NCBI RefSeq assembly: GCF_010725885.1
Contig: NZ_AP022600.1
Coordinates: 5,518,001-5,582,000 of the forward strand
Direction: 5' to 3'
DNA: 64,000 bases
Source of the DNA: Mycolicibacterium tokaiense
GTDB taxonomy: Bacteria; Actinomycetota; Actinomycetes; Mycobacteriales; Mycobacteriaceae
Of this stretch, positions 27,138 through 39,142 are shown piece by piece. Position numbers and translations under genes: made by a program. Below the pieces are notes generated by a model. The model was not told the origin of the DNA. It did no database searches and was given only the letters and a program-made list of their open reading frames with translations. Numbering within the stretch: position 1 is the first letter of the stretch; every line of letters begins with the position of its first letter.

Positions 27138-27150
27138 TCGACGTGCGTGC

Positions 27151-28980
27151 CTACAGGTACTGACCCAGATTCGACTCGGTGTCGATGGCCCGGCTCGCCG
27201 ACGAGCTCTTGCCGGTGACCAGCGTGCGGATGTAGACGATCCGCTCGCCCTTCTTGCCCGAGATCCGCGCCCAGTCGTCGGGGTTGGTGGTGTTGGGCAG
27301 GTCCTCGTTCTCGGCGAACTCATCGATGATCGAGTCGAGCAGGTGCTGGATCCGCAGACCGCGCTGCCCGGTCTCCAACACCGACTTGATGGCGTTCTTC
27401 TTGGCCCGGTCGACGACGTTCTGGATCATGGCGCCGGAGTTGAAGTCCTTGAAGTACATGACTTCCTTGTCACCGTTGGCGTAGGTGACCTCCAGGAACC
27501 GGTTGTCGTCGATCTCGGCGTACATCCGGTCGACGACCTTCTCGATCATCGCCTTGATGGTCAGGGCCGGGTCGCCGGAGAACTCCGAGAGGTCGTCGCT
27601 GTGGATCGGCAGGTCCTCGGTGAGGTACTTGCTGAAGATATCCTGCGCCGACTCCGCGTCGGGGCGCTCGATCTTGATCTTGACGTCCAGGCGGCCGGGC
27701 CGCAGGATCGCCGGATCGATCATGTCCTCGCGGTTGGAGGCGCCGATCACGATGACGTTCTCCAGGCCTTCCACACCGTCGATCTCCGACAGCAACTGCG
27801 GAACCACCGTGGTCTCCACATCCGAGCTGACGCCGGTACCGCGGGTGCGGAAGATCGAGTCCATCTCGTCGAAGAACACGATCACCGGTGTGCCCTCGGA
27901 GGCCTTCTCCCGAGCCCGCTGGAAGATCAGGCGGATGTGTCGCTCGGTCTCACCGACGAACTTGTTGAGCAGCTCGGGACCCTTGATGTTGAGGAAGTAG
28001 GACTTCGCCTCGCGCGAATCCTCACCCCGCAACTCGGCCATCTTCTTGGCCAGCGAATTGGCCACCGCCTTGGCGATCAGCGTCTTGCCGCACCCCGGGG
28101 GGCCGTAGAGCAGCACACCCTTGGGCGGGCGCAGCGCGTACTCGCGGTAGAGGTCCTTGTGCAGGAACGGCAGCTCCACCGCGTCGCGGATCTGCTCGAT
28201 CTGCCGGGTCAGACCACCGATGTCGTGGTAGCTGACGTCGGGCACCTCCTCGAGCACCAGGTCTTCGACCTCGGCCTTGGGGACGCGCTCGAACGCGTAC
28301 CCGGCCTTGGTGTCCACCAGCAGCGAGTCACCCGGGCGCAGTTTGCGCGGACGCAGGTCCAGCTCGGCCTCCGACAGGGTGGCCGCCACCTCTTCAGGCA
28401 GGTCATCGGGGGCGATCAGCGGCTCGGCCAGCCACACGATGCGCTCCTCGTCGGCGTGCCCGACCACCAGGGCGCGGGCGCCGTCGGCGAGGATCTCGCG
28501 CAGGGTGCTGATCTCACCGACCGCCTCGAAGTTGCCTGCCTCAACGACCGTGAGCGCCTCGTTGAGCCGGACGGTCTGCCCCTGCTTGAGGGCCGAGACC
28601 TCGATGTTGGGCGAGCACGTCAGCCGCATCTTGCGCCCGGAGGTGAACACATCGACGGTGTCGTCCTCATGGGTGCTCAGCAGCACGCCGTATCCACTCG
28701 GGGGCTGCCCCAGGCGGTCGACCTCCTCGCGGAGAGCCAGGAGTTGCTGACGGGCCTCTTTGAGGGTCTCCATCAGCTTGGCGTTCCGCGCCGCCAGCGA
28801 GTCGATGCGGGCTTCGAGTTGATGGACGTCGCGGGCAGCGCGGGCGCCGCCGGTGTTCCCTGCCGCGGTGTCGAGCTGGTCACGCAGGATCGCCGCCTCG
28901 CGACGCAGGGATTCCAGCTCGGCAGCATCTTCGGCGGAAAAGCCCTGCGGGTTCTCGCCCGAACGCTCTGATGGACTCAT
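27151..28980 (-). CDS. mpa: Proteasome-associated AAA+ ATPase Mpa (ARC)
   Basis: The 609-residue hexameric ATPase that binds Pup and threads pupylated proteins into the 20S core. In order: an N-terminal coiled coil (about 15-95) that binds Pup, OB domains (about 95-235), and an AAA+ module with Walker A GPPGCGKT, Walker [10 protein letters not shown] and arginine-finger region [20 protein letters not shown]. The C-terminus ends GQYL, whose penultimate Tyr docks into PrcA pockets. A strong GGGGGAGGAG site precedes the ATG, and a hairpin lies just upstream of it. It is separated from the other proteasome genes by about 19 kb, in contrast to the few genes between dop and mpa in M. tuberculosis. 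Confidence 0.98.
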   Translation of the reverse strand: MSPSERSGENPQGFSAEDAAELESLRREAAILRDQLDTAAGNTGGARAARDVHQLEARIDSLAARNAKLMETLKEARQQLLALREEVDRLGQPPSGYGVLLSTHEDDTVDVFTSGRKMRLTCSPNIEVSALKQGQTVRLNEALTVVEAGNFEAVGEISTLREILADGARALVVGHADEERIVWLAEPLIAPDDLPEEVAATLSEAELDLRPRKLRPGDSLLVDTKAGYAFERVPKAEVEDLVLEEVPDVSYHDIGGLTRQIEQIRDAVELPFLHKDLYREYALRPPKGVLLYGPPGCGKTLIAKAVANSLAKKMAELRGEDSREAKSYFLNIKGPELLNKFVGETERHIRLIFQRAREKASEGTPVIVFFDEMDSIFRTRGTGVSSDVETTVVPQLLSEIDGVEGLENVIVIGASNREDMIDPAILRPGRLDVKIKIERPDAESAQDIFSKYLTEDLPIHSDDLSEFSGDPALTIKAMIEKVVDRMYAEIDDNRFLEVTYANGDKEVMYFKDFNSGAMIQNVVDRAKKNAIKSVLETGQRGLRIQHLLDSIIDEFAENEDLPNTTNPDDWARISGKKGERIVYIRTLVTGKSSSASRAIDTESNLGQYL

Positions 28981-28994
28981 GCTGCGCTCCTCCC

Positions 28995-29015
28995 CCGCAC
29001 CGAAAGTTGGTGCGG
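28995..29015 (-). promoter_or_regulatory. Hairpin in the mpa leader next to the ribosome binding site
   Basis: A perfect 7-bp stem (CCGCACC at 28995-29001 with GGTGCGG at 29009-29015) and a 7-base loop lie directly upstream of the GGGAGGAG site of mpa on the transcribed strand. The stem leaves the ribosome binding site free, so it might stabilise the message or bind a regulator rather than block translation. No terminator-type U run follows it. Confidence 0.5.
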
Positions 29016-29127
29016 TAACAACTTCAAAGCTACCGGCGATTCAGACTTTGTGTGCGGTGTAGGAATTCGACACACCAGAGACACTGTTAGCCTCTCAACC
29101 AGAGGCCGGCCGATCGAAAGGACAGCC

Positions 29128-29622
29128 GTGAACCTGAAATCCCTCGCCACCGGTGTGGCAACCGCCGCCGGTGCGGTAGCCATCGTCGGCGTTGCGGCGG
29201 CAGGTGTGACATCCATTGCCACTGTGACGACCGCCACAGGAGCGCCGGCAGTTCAGCTGGCCACCTGGGACGTCCCTGCGCCTGCCGCGCCGGCCCCCCA
29301 GTTGCAGGGTGCGCTGACCCAGACCCTGAACGCACTCACCAGTGGCACGTTCAGCCCGTATGTCGAAGGCGGCCTCGGACGCGGCGAGCAGATCCTGGCG
29401 GATCGCGCCTACCGCAACGCCCGCGCGCAGGGGTACTTCCCGGTGACGTTCAACGTCGTCGACATCGACCAGAACGGCCCCGTCGCCACGGCCAACGTCA
29501 CCGCCACGGCGGCCAACGGTGCGGTCACCTCCCGTCCGCTGACCTTCATCGCGGCGCCGAGCCCCACCGGCTGGGTGATCCAGAAGGGCACCGCGATCGC
29601 GTTCCTGGGTTCGCTGGGCTGA
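29128..29622 (+). CDS. Secreted MTB12/LppK-like protein
   Basis: A 164-residue exported protein. A signal peptide (NLKSLATGVATAAGAVAIVG then an alanine-rich region) precedes a low-complexity VPAPAAPAPQ linker and a compact domain of about 110 residues resembling the low-molecular-weight antigen MTB12 family. There is no lipobox cysteine, so it is probably released or wall-associated. The GTG at 29128 was chosen for its GAAAGGA site; an open frame reaching to 29050 has none. It is followed immediately by an overlapping lipoprotein with the same type of domain, so this looks like a tandem pair of envelope proteins. Confidence 0.85.
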   Translation: MNLKSLATGVATAAGAVAIVGVAAAGVTSIATVTTATGAPAVQLATWDVPAPAAPAPQLQGALTQTLNALTSGTFSPYVEGGLGRGEQILADRAYRNARAQGYFPVTFNVVDIDQNGPVATANVTATAANGAVTSRPLTFIAAPSPTGWVIQKGTAIAFLGSLG

Positions 29623-30110
29623 CCCTGATCCGACTCGCTGTACCGGGCGCCGCCACGATCCTCGTGGCGGCGTTCGGGCTGTCGGGGTGTTCTGCGCAGC
29701 CGGCGCCGCCCCCTGCAGCTCCACCGCCGCCGATGACCTCCACCCAGGCCGCCGCGGCGCCGGTGCCCCAGCCCTCGGTGCTGATCGAGGTGCTCACCCG
29801 TGTCACCGACCCTGCGGTGCCCGGGACCGACAAACTCCCGCTGATCGAAACCTCCACCGATGCCGATGCGGCCGCCCTGGACCGGTTCACCCGGGCGCTG
29901 GTCGACAATCAATTGACACCGCTGGAGATCTCGGCCCGCGATGTGGCCGCCGTCGACGACCGTCCCGGGCTGGTGGTGGCCGACGTGACGATCACCCCGG
30001 CGACCCCTGATGCCGCGCCCTTCAGCTTCCCCATGGAGTTCCGCTTTTCCGACGACCACTGGCAACTTGCCCGGCAGACCGCCGACATGCTGCTGGCTTA
30101 CCAGGGCTGA
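29619..30110 (+). CDS. lppK: LppK-like lipoprotein, probable CTG start
   Basis: A lipoprotein with the lipobox GLSGC and a proline/alanine-rich linker before an MTB12-like domain (VLIEVLTRVTDPAVPGTDKLPLIE onward). The first ATG/GTG-type start in frame is a GTG at 29664, which would leave only eight residues before the cysteine, too short for a signal peptide. Reading upstream gives a complete signal (T-L-I-R-L-A-V-P-G-A-A-T-I-L-V-A-A-F-G), starting at a CTG at 29619 that overlaps the stop of the preceding gene as CTGA. With this start the protein has 163 residues and the cysteine is residue 24. It holds the Rv2116 (lppK) position next to mpa. Confidence 0.75.
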   Translation: MTLIRLAVPGAATILVAAFGLSGCSAQPAPPPAAPPPPMTSTQAAAAPVPQPSVLIEVLTRVTDPAVPGTDKLPLIETSTDADAAALDRFTRALVDNQLTPLEISARDVAAVDDRPGLVVADVTITPATPDAAPFSFPMEFRFSDDHWQLARQTADMLLAYQG

Positions 30111-30117
30111 CCCGCAC

Positions 30118-30407
30118 GTGTGGATCGGGTGGCTGGAGTTCGACATCCTGCTCGGGGATGTGCACTCACTGAAGGAGAAGCGCTCGCTGGTGCGCCCCAT
30201 CGTGGCAGAGCTGCGCCGCAAGTTCAGCGTGTCCGCGGCTGAGACGAATGCCACAGATCTACACCGGCGCACCGGAATCGGGGTGGCGACCGTCTCCGGT
30301 GACCGCGCGCACGTCGTCGAGGTGCTCGACGCCGCCGAACGCCTGGTGGCCGCGCGCCCGGAGATCGAATTGCTCGCAGTGCGCCGGGGGTTGTCCCGCA
30401 GCGACGA

Positions 30408-30411
<4 letters not shown>
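30118..30411 (+). CDS. DUF503 family protein (Rv2117-like)
   Basis: A 97-residue DUF503 protein, nearly the same length and sequence as Rv2117 (start MWIGWLEFDILLGDVHSLKEK, end RRGLSRSDD). The family is small, ferredoxin-like and often near ribosome-biogenesis genes such as rbfA in other bacteria, but no reaction is known. The GTG at 30118 gives the conserved N-terminus. It lies 7 bp after the lipoprotein gene, and its stop overlaps that of the convergent carboxylesterase by 4 bp. Confidence 0.9.
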
Positions 30412-33508
<3,097 letters not shown>

Positions 33509-33512
<4 letters not shown>

Positions 33513-34282
33513 GTTCCTCGTATTACCGGCGCCGGCCCGACGGTGTGTTCGACTCGACCGACCTGACCCGCAGCAACTGGACCCCCGAGATCCAGCACGG
33601 CTCACCGCCGCTGGCCCTGCTGACCAAGGCGATCGAAGAGCACCTCGCGGACTCCCCGCTGCGCATCGGCAGGCTGACCCTCGACATCCTGGGCGCCATA
33701 CCCGTCGAACCTGTCCTGGTGCGGGTCTGGGTGGAGCGGCCCGGTCGCCGCATCTCGCTGCTGGCGGCGGAGATGACCCCGCAGGGCCAGCAACGACCGG
33801 TGGCCCGGGTGACGGCGTGGGCATTGGCCGTCAGCGACACCTCGGCGGCGGTCACCGACCGTCATCCCCCGCTGACCGAGGGCTCGACGGTCGAGCTGCC
33901 CGACGGCTGGTGGAATGCCGACGGTTACCTCGACTCGGTGGATTTCCGCCGTCAGCAGGATGATTCGGGCTCGCGGGTGTTCTGGATGACACCGAAGGTG
34001 GCGCTGGTCGATGACGAACCCAGCACTGCGCTGCAGCGGCTGACCATGGTGGTGGACTCGGCCAACGGGGTGGGTTCGGTGCTGGATCCGCAGCGGTATG
34101 TATTCATGAACACCGATACGGTGCTGCACCTGCACCGCCTGCCCACCGGAGCGGACTTCGCCGTCCGGGCGCGCGCGTCCATCGGGGCCGACGGCATCGG
34201 TGTCACCACCGCCGAGGTGTTCGACCGCGACGGCTTCGTCGGCACCTCCGCGCAGACCCTGCTGGTGCAACAGCGGTCATGA
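33509..34282 (+). CDS. Acyl-CoA thioesterase-like double-hotdog protein
   Basis: A 257-residue protein resembling the TesB-like/thioesterase-family proteins common in mycobacteria. The pattern NWTPEIQHGSPPLALLTKAIEEH near the N-terminus and FMNTDTVLHLHRLPTGADF near the C-terminus fit two hotdog repeats (about 20-125 and 145-255). A CoA-thioester substrate is likely, its acyl group unknown. GTG start with GTGA overlap to the nuclease. The 3' end overlaps the convergent AraC-family gene by 6 bp. Confidence 0.8.
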
Positions 34283-35296
34283 CGTGAGCCGGTGCGAAGC
34301 CTTGCCCATCTGAGCCCTGCGGCGAACGACGCTGGGAGCCACGCCATATCGCTCGCGAAAGCTCCGGGAGAAGTGTGCCGTGGTGCGATACCCCCACCGC
34401 GCCGCGATGTCGGAGACCGCCAAGTCGTGTAGGACGGGATCGGCCAGATCACGACGACTTCCGTTCAGCCGCTGATCACGCACCCACGCACCGAAAGTGG
34501 TCCCCTCGGTGGCGAACAATCTGTGCAGCTGACGAGTCGACACCGCGCACGCCGCTGCCACGTCCGCGGGTGCGAGGTCGCAGTCGCGCAGGCGCAGTCG
34601 GGCCTCCCGCCGGATCCGATCCAACATCGTGGCCCTGGGCGTGGAGTGCGCTGCGCTCAGGTGATGCTCAAGGGCACAGGCGAGCAGCTCGAGTCCCGCG
34701 TCGAAGAACCGGCGGGTCAGAGCAGACCTCCAGTCCGGGGCGACGATCGCCTGGAAGTAGGGGCCCAGCACCCGTCCTGGTCCTGACGCCGCCGCGAAGG
34801 TGACGGGAAGGCCGCCTGGGCGATCCCGCCGCCCGCCGTCGAGGCGCGCGCGGGGGACCCCGATGACGACAGCCTCGACCGGATCGTTGTCACCCAGCGC
34901 CACACCGAAAGGCTGTGCGGCGTCGAGCACCAACAGGTCGCCGGCGTGCACGATCCGACGGCTTTCCCCGGTGGCCGCCACCACCACCCCATCTCGCGCG
35001 ATCAGCACCACATAGTCATCACGGTGGTCGTGTGTGATGTCCGCCGGGGTGCGGTAAGCGTGCACGGGGCCGCCCGAAAAGTGGACGACCCGCACGCCGT
35101 CCGGTTCCCAGGTGCGTAGCCAGGTCGCCCGATCATCGGACCTGCCCGCAACCGGAGCCAACGCCCGCAGACCCAGCAGGTCGCGCATCGCCCAGATCAG
35201 ATCGGGTGGATGGGCACCGGCCACCGCCTCGTGCCGCGGGTACCGAATCGGCTGCTCAGCACACACCCCGTCCACGCCACAAAGCCGACCCACCAC
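34277..35296 (-). CDS. AraC-family transcriptional regulator
   Basis: A 339-residue regulator with an N-terminal AraC-binding-like cupin domain (about 60-200) and a C-terminal double HTH (about 235-335; CAVSTRQLHRLFATEGTTFGAW and IAARWGYRTTAHFSRSFRERYG). The N-terminus is uncertain: the first 36 residues are cysteine- and proline-containing and not obviously conserved, and an ATG at 35188 (MRDLLGLRAL) is an alternative start. It lies 82 bp after a cupin gene on the same strand. The pair may form a sensor-effector unit, or the regulator may control the cupin. Confidence 0.85.
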   Translation of the reverse strand: MVGRLCGVDGVCAEQPIRYPRHEAVAGAHPPDLIWAMRDLLGLRALAPVAGRSDDRATWLRTWEPDGVRVVHFSGGPVHAYRTPADITHDHRDDYVVLIARDGVVVAATGESRRIVHAGDLLVLDAAQPFGVALGDNDPVEAVVIGVPRARLDGGRRDRPGGLPVTFAAASGPGRVLGPYFQAIVAPDWRSALTRRFFDAGLELLACALEHHLSAAHSTPRATMLDRIRREARLRLRDCDLAPADVAAACAVSTRQLHRLFATEGTTFGAWVRDQRLNGSRRDLADPVLHDLAVSDIAARWGYRTTAHFSRSFRERYGVAPSVVRRRAQMGKASHRLTS

Positions 35297-35378
35297 ACTC
35301 CCCTTGTTCGCTCATCGTTTCCGACCCGCCGACAGGAGTGCGGACAGACCACGCAACCGTTACGCGCCCTGGCAGACC

Positions 35379-35900
35379 TCACATCGAGAATGGCGGCACG
35401 TTTATCCCGTAAGCCGCGTTCTCCTCCGCCGAGCACAAGGTGTGGCCGTACTCGGCGCTCTTGCGCATGAACATAGCCAGCTGTTCCGGGGTCGGCGGAG
35501 TGGGCGGATCCGTCAGGGGCCGGCCCACCTCGGTGAAGAACCGGCCCATCCGCGCAGTCGTGATGATGAGGTCTATCACCGGCTCGTGCGAGACGTTGCG
35601 ATGGGCGTGCACCGCATTGCCCGGCACCTTGATGTAGTCACCGGGATGGACCGAAACCCACGCCAGTCCGCCCCCCTGCGGAATCAGCACCTCTTTGGAG
35701 CCCGCCAGGACGTAGAAGTCCTCGGGATCCTCGTGGCGGTGCATCGGCACCACCACCCCCGGCTGCACGACACCCCGGATCACACATGTCTCACCACAGG
35801 TGCTGAGTATTTCCACGGTGGCACCGAGTACATCAAGCGTCGGTCCGGCTGCGACGGCGGGCAGGTTGCGAAACAGTGCGCTTGAACACGCAGAAGTCAC
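35379..35900 (-). CDS. Cupin-domain protein
   Basis: A 173-residue single-domain cupin. The metal-binding motifs are PMHRHEDPEDFYVL (first cupin motif, two His and one Glu) and PGNAVHAHRN (second motif). The domain lies at about 25-125, with a helical C-terminal tail. The GTG at 35900 was preferred because AAAGGA lies 8 bp upstream; a longer frame to 36035 lacks support. Such proteins may be dioxygenases, isomerases or storage proteins; none can be chosen here. Confidence 0.82.
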   Translation of the reverse strand: MTSACSSALFRNLPAVAAGPTLDVLGATVEILSTCGETCVIRGVVQPGVVVPMHRHEDPEDFYVLAGSKEVLIPQGGGLAWVSVHPGDYIKVPGNAVHAHRNVSHEPVIDLIITTARMGRFFTEVGRPLTDPPTPPTPEQLAMFMRKSAEYGHTLCSAEENAAYGINVPPFSM

Positions 35901-36058
35901 GTCGGTGATCCTTTGATGAAAGACGGGCGCGCGTGAACGGCGACGCGGCGCTTGGGCTCCTGGCCCGAGTCCGACGGTAACCGCGCAGGCGCCACCGAAC
36001 GTGATGCTGGCACTGCGGGACAACAACTCTGGCACGCCGACGCAGCGCCACCGCTACG

Positions 36059-37423
36059 TCACGTCAGCGGGGTGAGGTCCTCGAGCATGGTGGGCACCAG
36101 TTCACTGACGGTGGGGTGGATGTGCACGGTGTGCGTCAGCGTCGTGTAGGGCGCCTTGGCCGCCATGGTGTCCAGGATGCAGTGGATCACCTCGTCGCCG
36201 CCGACGCCCAGGATCGCCGCGCCCAGAATCTCCCCGGAATCGGCGTCCACGAACACCTTCATGAAGCCCTGCGTCTCACCCTTTTCCACCGCCCGGCCCA
36301 CGCGCGTCATCGGGCGCTTGCCCACCAACGCTTTTCGACCCGACTGGCGGACCTGGGCCTCCGACATCCCGGCCCGGCCCAGCGGCGGGTCGATGTAGAG
36401 GGCATAGGTGGGGATGCGGTCGCTGACCCTGCGTGGCTCGTTGTCGAGCAGGTTGGCGGCGACGATCTCGAAGTCGTTGTACGAGGTGTGGGTGAAGGCG
36501 CCCTTGCCGTTGGAGTCTCCCATCGCCCAGATGTGCTCGGCGGTGGTGCGCAACTGGTCGTCGGTCACGATGTAGCCGTGCTGATCGAGCTCCACGCCCG
36601 CGAGGTCGAGGCCGAGGTCGTCGGTGTTGGGTCGACGGCCCACGGCCACCAGCAGATGCGAGCCGGTGACGGTGGGTCCGGACGCCGAGGTGTGCACTGC
36701 AACACCCGCGCCGTCCTTGGCCACCCGGATGTCATCGGCGCCGAGATGGATGGTGATGCCGTCCTTTTCGAGGATGTCCTTGATGGCGGCACACACGTCG
36801 TCATCTTCGCGGGAAGCCAGTCGCTGTCCGCGTTCCACCACGGTGACCTGCGCGCCGAAGCGGCGGTACATCTGCGCGAACTCCAGGCCGATGTAGCTAC
36901 CGCCGATGATGACCAGATGCTCGGGCACGGTGTCGAGATCCAGCACGCCGACGTTGGTGAGGTAGTCGACCTCGTCGAGGCCGGGGATGGCGGGTGCCAC
37001 GGCACGACCGCCGGTGTTGAGGAAAAAGCGGTCAGCGGTGAGGGTCTGGCCGTCCACGTCGAGGGTGTGGGGGTCGGTGAAGCGGGCGTGACCACGGATC
37101 AGGGTGCAGTTGTCCATGCCCTCGAGCCAGCTCTCGACGCCGGTCCGGTCGCCGGTGACGATGCCGTCCTTGCGGGCCTTGACCTTGCCCATGTCGACGG
37201 TGACCTCACCGGTGCCGATCCCGAAGTCGGCACCGCGGCGGGCGATGTGCGCCGCGTGGGCGCTGGCCACCAGGGTCTTGGTGGGAATGCAGCCGTAGTT
37301 GACGCAGGTGCCGCCGACCAGTTTGCGTTCGATGACGGCCACGGACTGCCCCGCGGCGCTGAGCCTGCCGGCCAGCGGCGGCCCGGCCTGGCCCGCACCG
37401 ATCACGATTGCGTCGTAATGCAC
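36059..37423 (-). CDS. FAD-dependent pyridine nucleotide-disulfide oxidoreductase (mercuric-reductase-like)
   Basis: A 454-residue flavoprotein disulfide reductase. It has the FAD motif IGAGQAG, the redox cysteines Cys40 and Cys45 (GGTCVNYGCIPTK), an NAD(P) motif IGGSYIGLE, GRRPNTDDLGL, and the C-terminal HIHPTVSE with the catalytic His-Glu pair. Lack of the N-terminal HMA domain and of the C-terminal cysteine pair (it ends EDLTPLT) makes mercury reduction unlikely, although annotation tools often call this family mercuric reductase. Start: GTG at 37423 has GGAAAGG at good spacing; a GTG at 37447 overlapping the DUF4126 stop is the alternative. The substrate is unknown. Confidence 0.88.
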   Translation of the reverse strand: MHYDAIVIGAGQAGPPLAGRLSAAGQSVAVIERKLVGGTCVNYGCIPTKTLVASAHAAHIARRGADFGIGTGEVTVDMGKVKARKDGIVTGDRTGVESWLEGMDNCTLIRGHARFTDPHTLDVDGQTLTADRFFLNTGGRAVAPAIPGLDEVDYLTNVGVLDLDTVPEHLVIIGGSYIGLEFAQMYRRFGAQVTVVERGQRLASREDDDVCAAIKDILEKDGITIHLGADDIRVAKDGAGVAVHTSASGPTVTGSHLLVAVGRRPNTDDLGLDLAGVELDQHGYIVTDDQLRTTAEHIWAMGDSNGKGAFTHTSYNDFEIVAANLLDNEPRRVSDRIPTYALYIDPPLGRAGMSEAQVRQSGRKALVGKRPMTRVGRAVEKGETQGFMKVFVDADSGEILGAAILGVGGDEVIHCILDTMAAKAPYTTLTHTVHIHPTVSELVPTMLEDLTPLT

Positions 37424-37443
37424 TGTTGCCTTTCCGTTTTCTG

Positions 37444-37923
37444 TCACAGCGCGGACGCCAGAGCGACGACCACGAAGCCGCCGACGACGGCCACCACATC
37501 CTCGGACAGCGCGGCGGGCAGGTCTTTACCCGCTTTGGCGGCCACCGCGCCGCGGGCCCAGGCACCACCGAGAGTACCGAGCACCGCGCCGATGACACCG
37601 GCCCCCAGGCACGCCCACGGGTGACCCCAGGCCGTGCCGATCACGGCTCCGGCGAAGCCACCGCTGATCAGCCTCGCCGCGAACTGCGGGGGCACCTTGC
37701 GGCTCGGCGTCTTCGGCAGCTGATCGGTGATGAGCTCACCGAGCAGCAGCACGGTGAACACCGCGAGGGTGATCGGGTGGGCCACCCACTGGGCCCAGGT
37801 GCCGTCCAGGTTGATCCAACCGAGGAATCCGCCCCACGCCACCGCGGCCGGCGGGGTCAGCGCCCGCAGTCCGGCGACCACGCCGATCAACAACGCAAGC
37901 ACGATCACCAGCACCTGTGTCAT
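37444..37923 (-). CDS. DUF4126-type integral membrane protein (Rv2120c-like)
   Basis: A 159-residue membrane protein with about five hydrophobic segments and glycine-rich helices (for example WGGFLGWINL and GGFAGAVIGTAWGHPW). It corresponds in size and position to Rv2120c, upstream of hisG. No transport signature is known. The ATG at 37923 is clear. Its stop overlaps the upstream alternative GTG of the flavoprotein gene, so the two are probably co-transcribed. Confidence 0.85.
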   Translation of the reverse strand: MTQVLVIVLALLIGVVAGLRALTPPAAVAWGGFLGWINLDGTWAQWVAHPITLAVFTVLLLGELITDQLPKTPSRKVPPQFAARLISGGFAGAVIGTAWGHPWACLGAGVIGAVLGTLGGAWARGAVAAKAGKDLPAALSEDVVAVVGGFVVVALASAL

Positions 37924-37984
37924 GAGACCCCCTGTCGAAGCGTCAGGGGGAAACTAACACGTCAGCGGGATTCCAGCCCGGGTA

Positions 37985-38830
37985 TCAGAACCGGCAGAAC
38001 CTGATGTCGGAGGCCAGAATTGCCTTGGCGCCGATTCCGGCGAGCTCGTCCATGATCGCGTTGACAGCCCGGCGCGGCACCAGCGCCCGCACCGCCACCC
38101 AATCGGGATCGGCCAGCGGAGCGATGGTGGGCGACTCCAGCCCCGGCGTCACCGCGGTGGCCTTGTCCAGCACCGTGCGCGGGCAGTCGTAGTCCAGCAT
38201 CAGATACTGCTGGCCGAACACCACACCCTGGACGCGGGCGGCCAACTGATCGCGCGCGCGGTCCGAATCCGGCCCGACACGTTCGATCAGCACCGCCTCG
38301 GAATCGCACAGCGGTTCGCCGAACGCCACCAGGCCGTGCTGGCGCAGGGTACGACCCGACCCCACCACGTCGGCGATGGCGTCGGCCACCCCCAGTTGGA
38401 TGGAGATCTCCACGGCTCCGTCCAGCCGGATCACCGTGGCGTCGATTCCCTTGTCCGCCAGGTCTTTCCGCACGAGGTTGGGATAGGCGGTGGCGATCCG
38501 CTTGCCGGCCAGCTCGGCCGGCGTCCACGGGGTGCCCGCCGGTGCGGCGTAGCGGAACGTCGATGACCCGAACCCGAGGGCGAGCCGTTCTTGGACCGGC
38601 GCATCGGACTCCAACGCCAGATCGCGGCCGGTGATGCCGAAGTCCAGCTGCCCGGAGCCCACGTAGATGGCGATGTCCTTGGGGCGCAGGAAGAAGAATT
38701 CGACGTTATTCACCGGATCGATGACGGTGAGATCCTTGGGATCGGTGCGGCGTCGGTAGCCGGCTTCGGAGAGAATCTCGGCAGCCGATTCGCTGAGCGC
38801 ACCCTTGTTGGGCACCGCCACCCGCAGCAT
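37985..38830 (-). CDS. hisG: ATP phosphoribosyltransferase HisG (long form)
   Basis: The first enzyme of histidine biosynthesis, joining ATP and PRPP to phosphoribosyl-ATP. At 281 residues it is the long hexameric form with a C-terminal ACT-like domain for histidine feedback (about 215-281). The catalytic part has the N-terminal [11 protein letters not shown] and the PRPP region [23 protein letters not shown]. It starts with ATG 5 bp after hisE. hisG and hisE are together but away from the rest of the histidine genes, as in M. tuberculosis. Confidence 0.97.
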   Translation of the reverse strand: MLRVAVPNKGALSESAAEILSEAGYRRRTDPKDLTVIDPVNNVEFFFLRPKDIAIYVGSGQLDFGITGRDLALESDAPVQERLALGFGSSTFRYAAPAGTPWTPAELAGKRIATAYPNLVRKDLADKGIDATVIRLDGAVEISIQLGVADAIADVVGSGRTLRQHGLVAFGEPLCDSEAVLIERVGPDSDRARDQLAARVQGVVFGQQYLMLDYDCPRTVLDKATAVTPGLESPTIAPLADPDWVAVRALVPRRAVNAIMDELAGIGAKAILASDIRFCRF

Positions 38831-38835
38831 GGCGC

Positions 38836-39117
38836 TCACAGCTTTCCGTACACGTCGTCGAGGCTCAGCCCGCGCTTGACCATCAGCACCTGGGCCCAGT
38901 AGAGCAGCTGGCTGAGTTCCTCGGCCAGCGCATCGTCGGACTCGTGTTCGGCGGCCAGCCACACCTCACCGGCCTCTTCGAGGATCTTCTTGCCGATGGT
39001 GTGTACGCCGGCGTCCAGGGCTGCGACGGTGCCACTGCCTGCGGGCCTGGTGCGCGCGCGTTCACCGAGTTCGGCGAACAGTTCCTCGAAGGTCTTCACG
39101 GCCTGCGATTCTTTCAC
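38836..39117 (-). CDS. hisE: Phosphoribosyl-ATP pyrophosphatase HisE
   Basis: A 93-residue enzyme, the second step of histidine biosynthesis, hydrolysing phosphoribosyl-ATP to phosphoribosyl-AMP. The all-alpha MazG-like fold is shown by [16 protein letters not shown] with the metal-binding Glu cluster, followed by ELSQLLYW. The GTG at 39117 gives 93 residues, equal to the M. tuberculosis protein. It stands alone rather than fused to HisI. It is translated just ahead of hisG. Confidence 0.96.
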   Translation of the reverse strand: MKESQAVKTFEELFAELGERARTRPAGSGTVAALDAGVHTIGKKILEEAGEVWLAAEHESDDALAEELSQLLYWAQVLMVKRGLSLDDVYGKL

Positions 39118-39142
39118 GCGGCCGTGGCCCAGCGGAAACCAG

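Noticed and set aside
36059..37423. Calling the flavoprotein a mercuric reductase.
   Set aside because: The N-terminal metal-binding domain and C-terminal cysteine pair needed for mercury reduction are missing.
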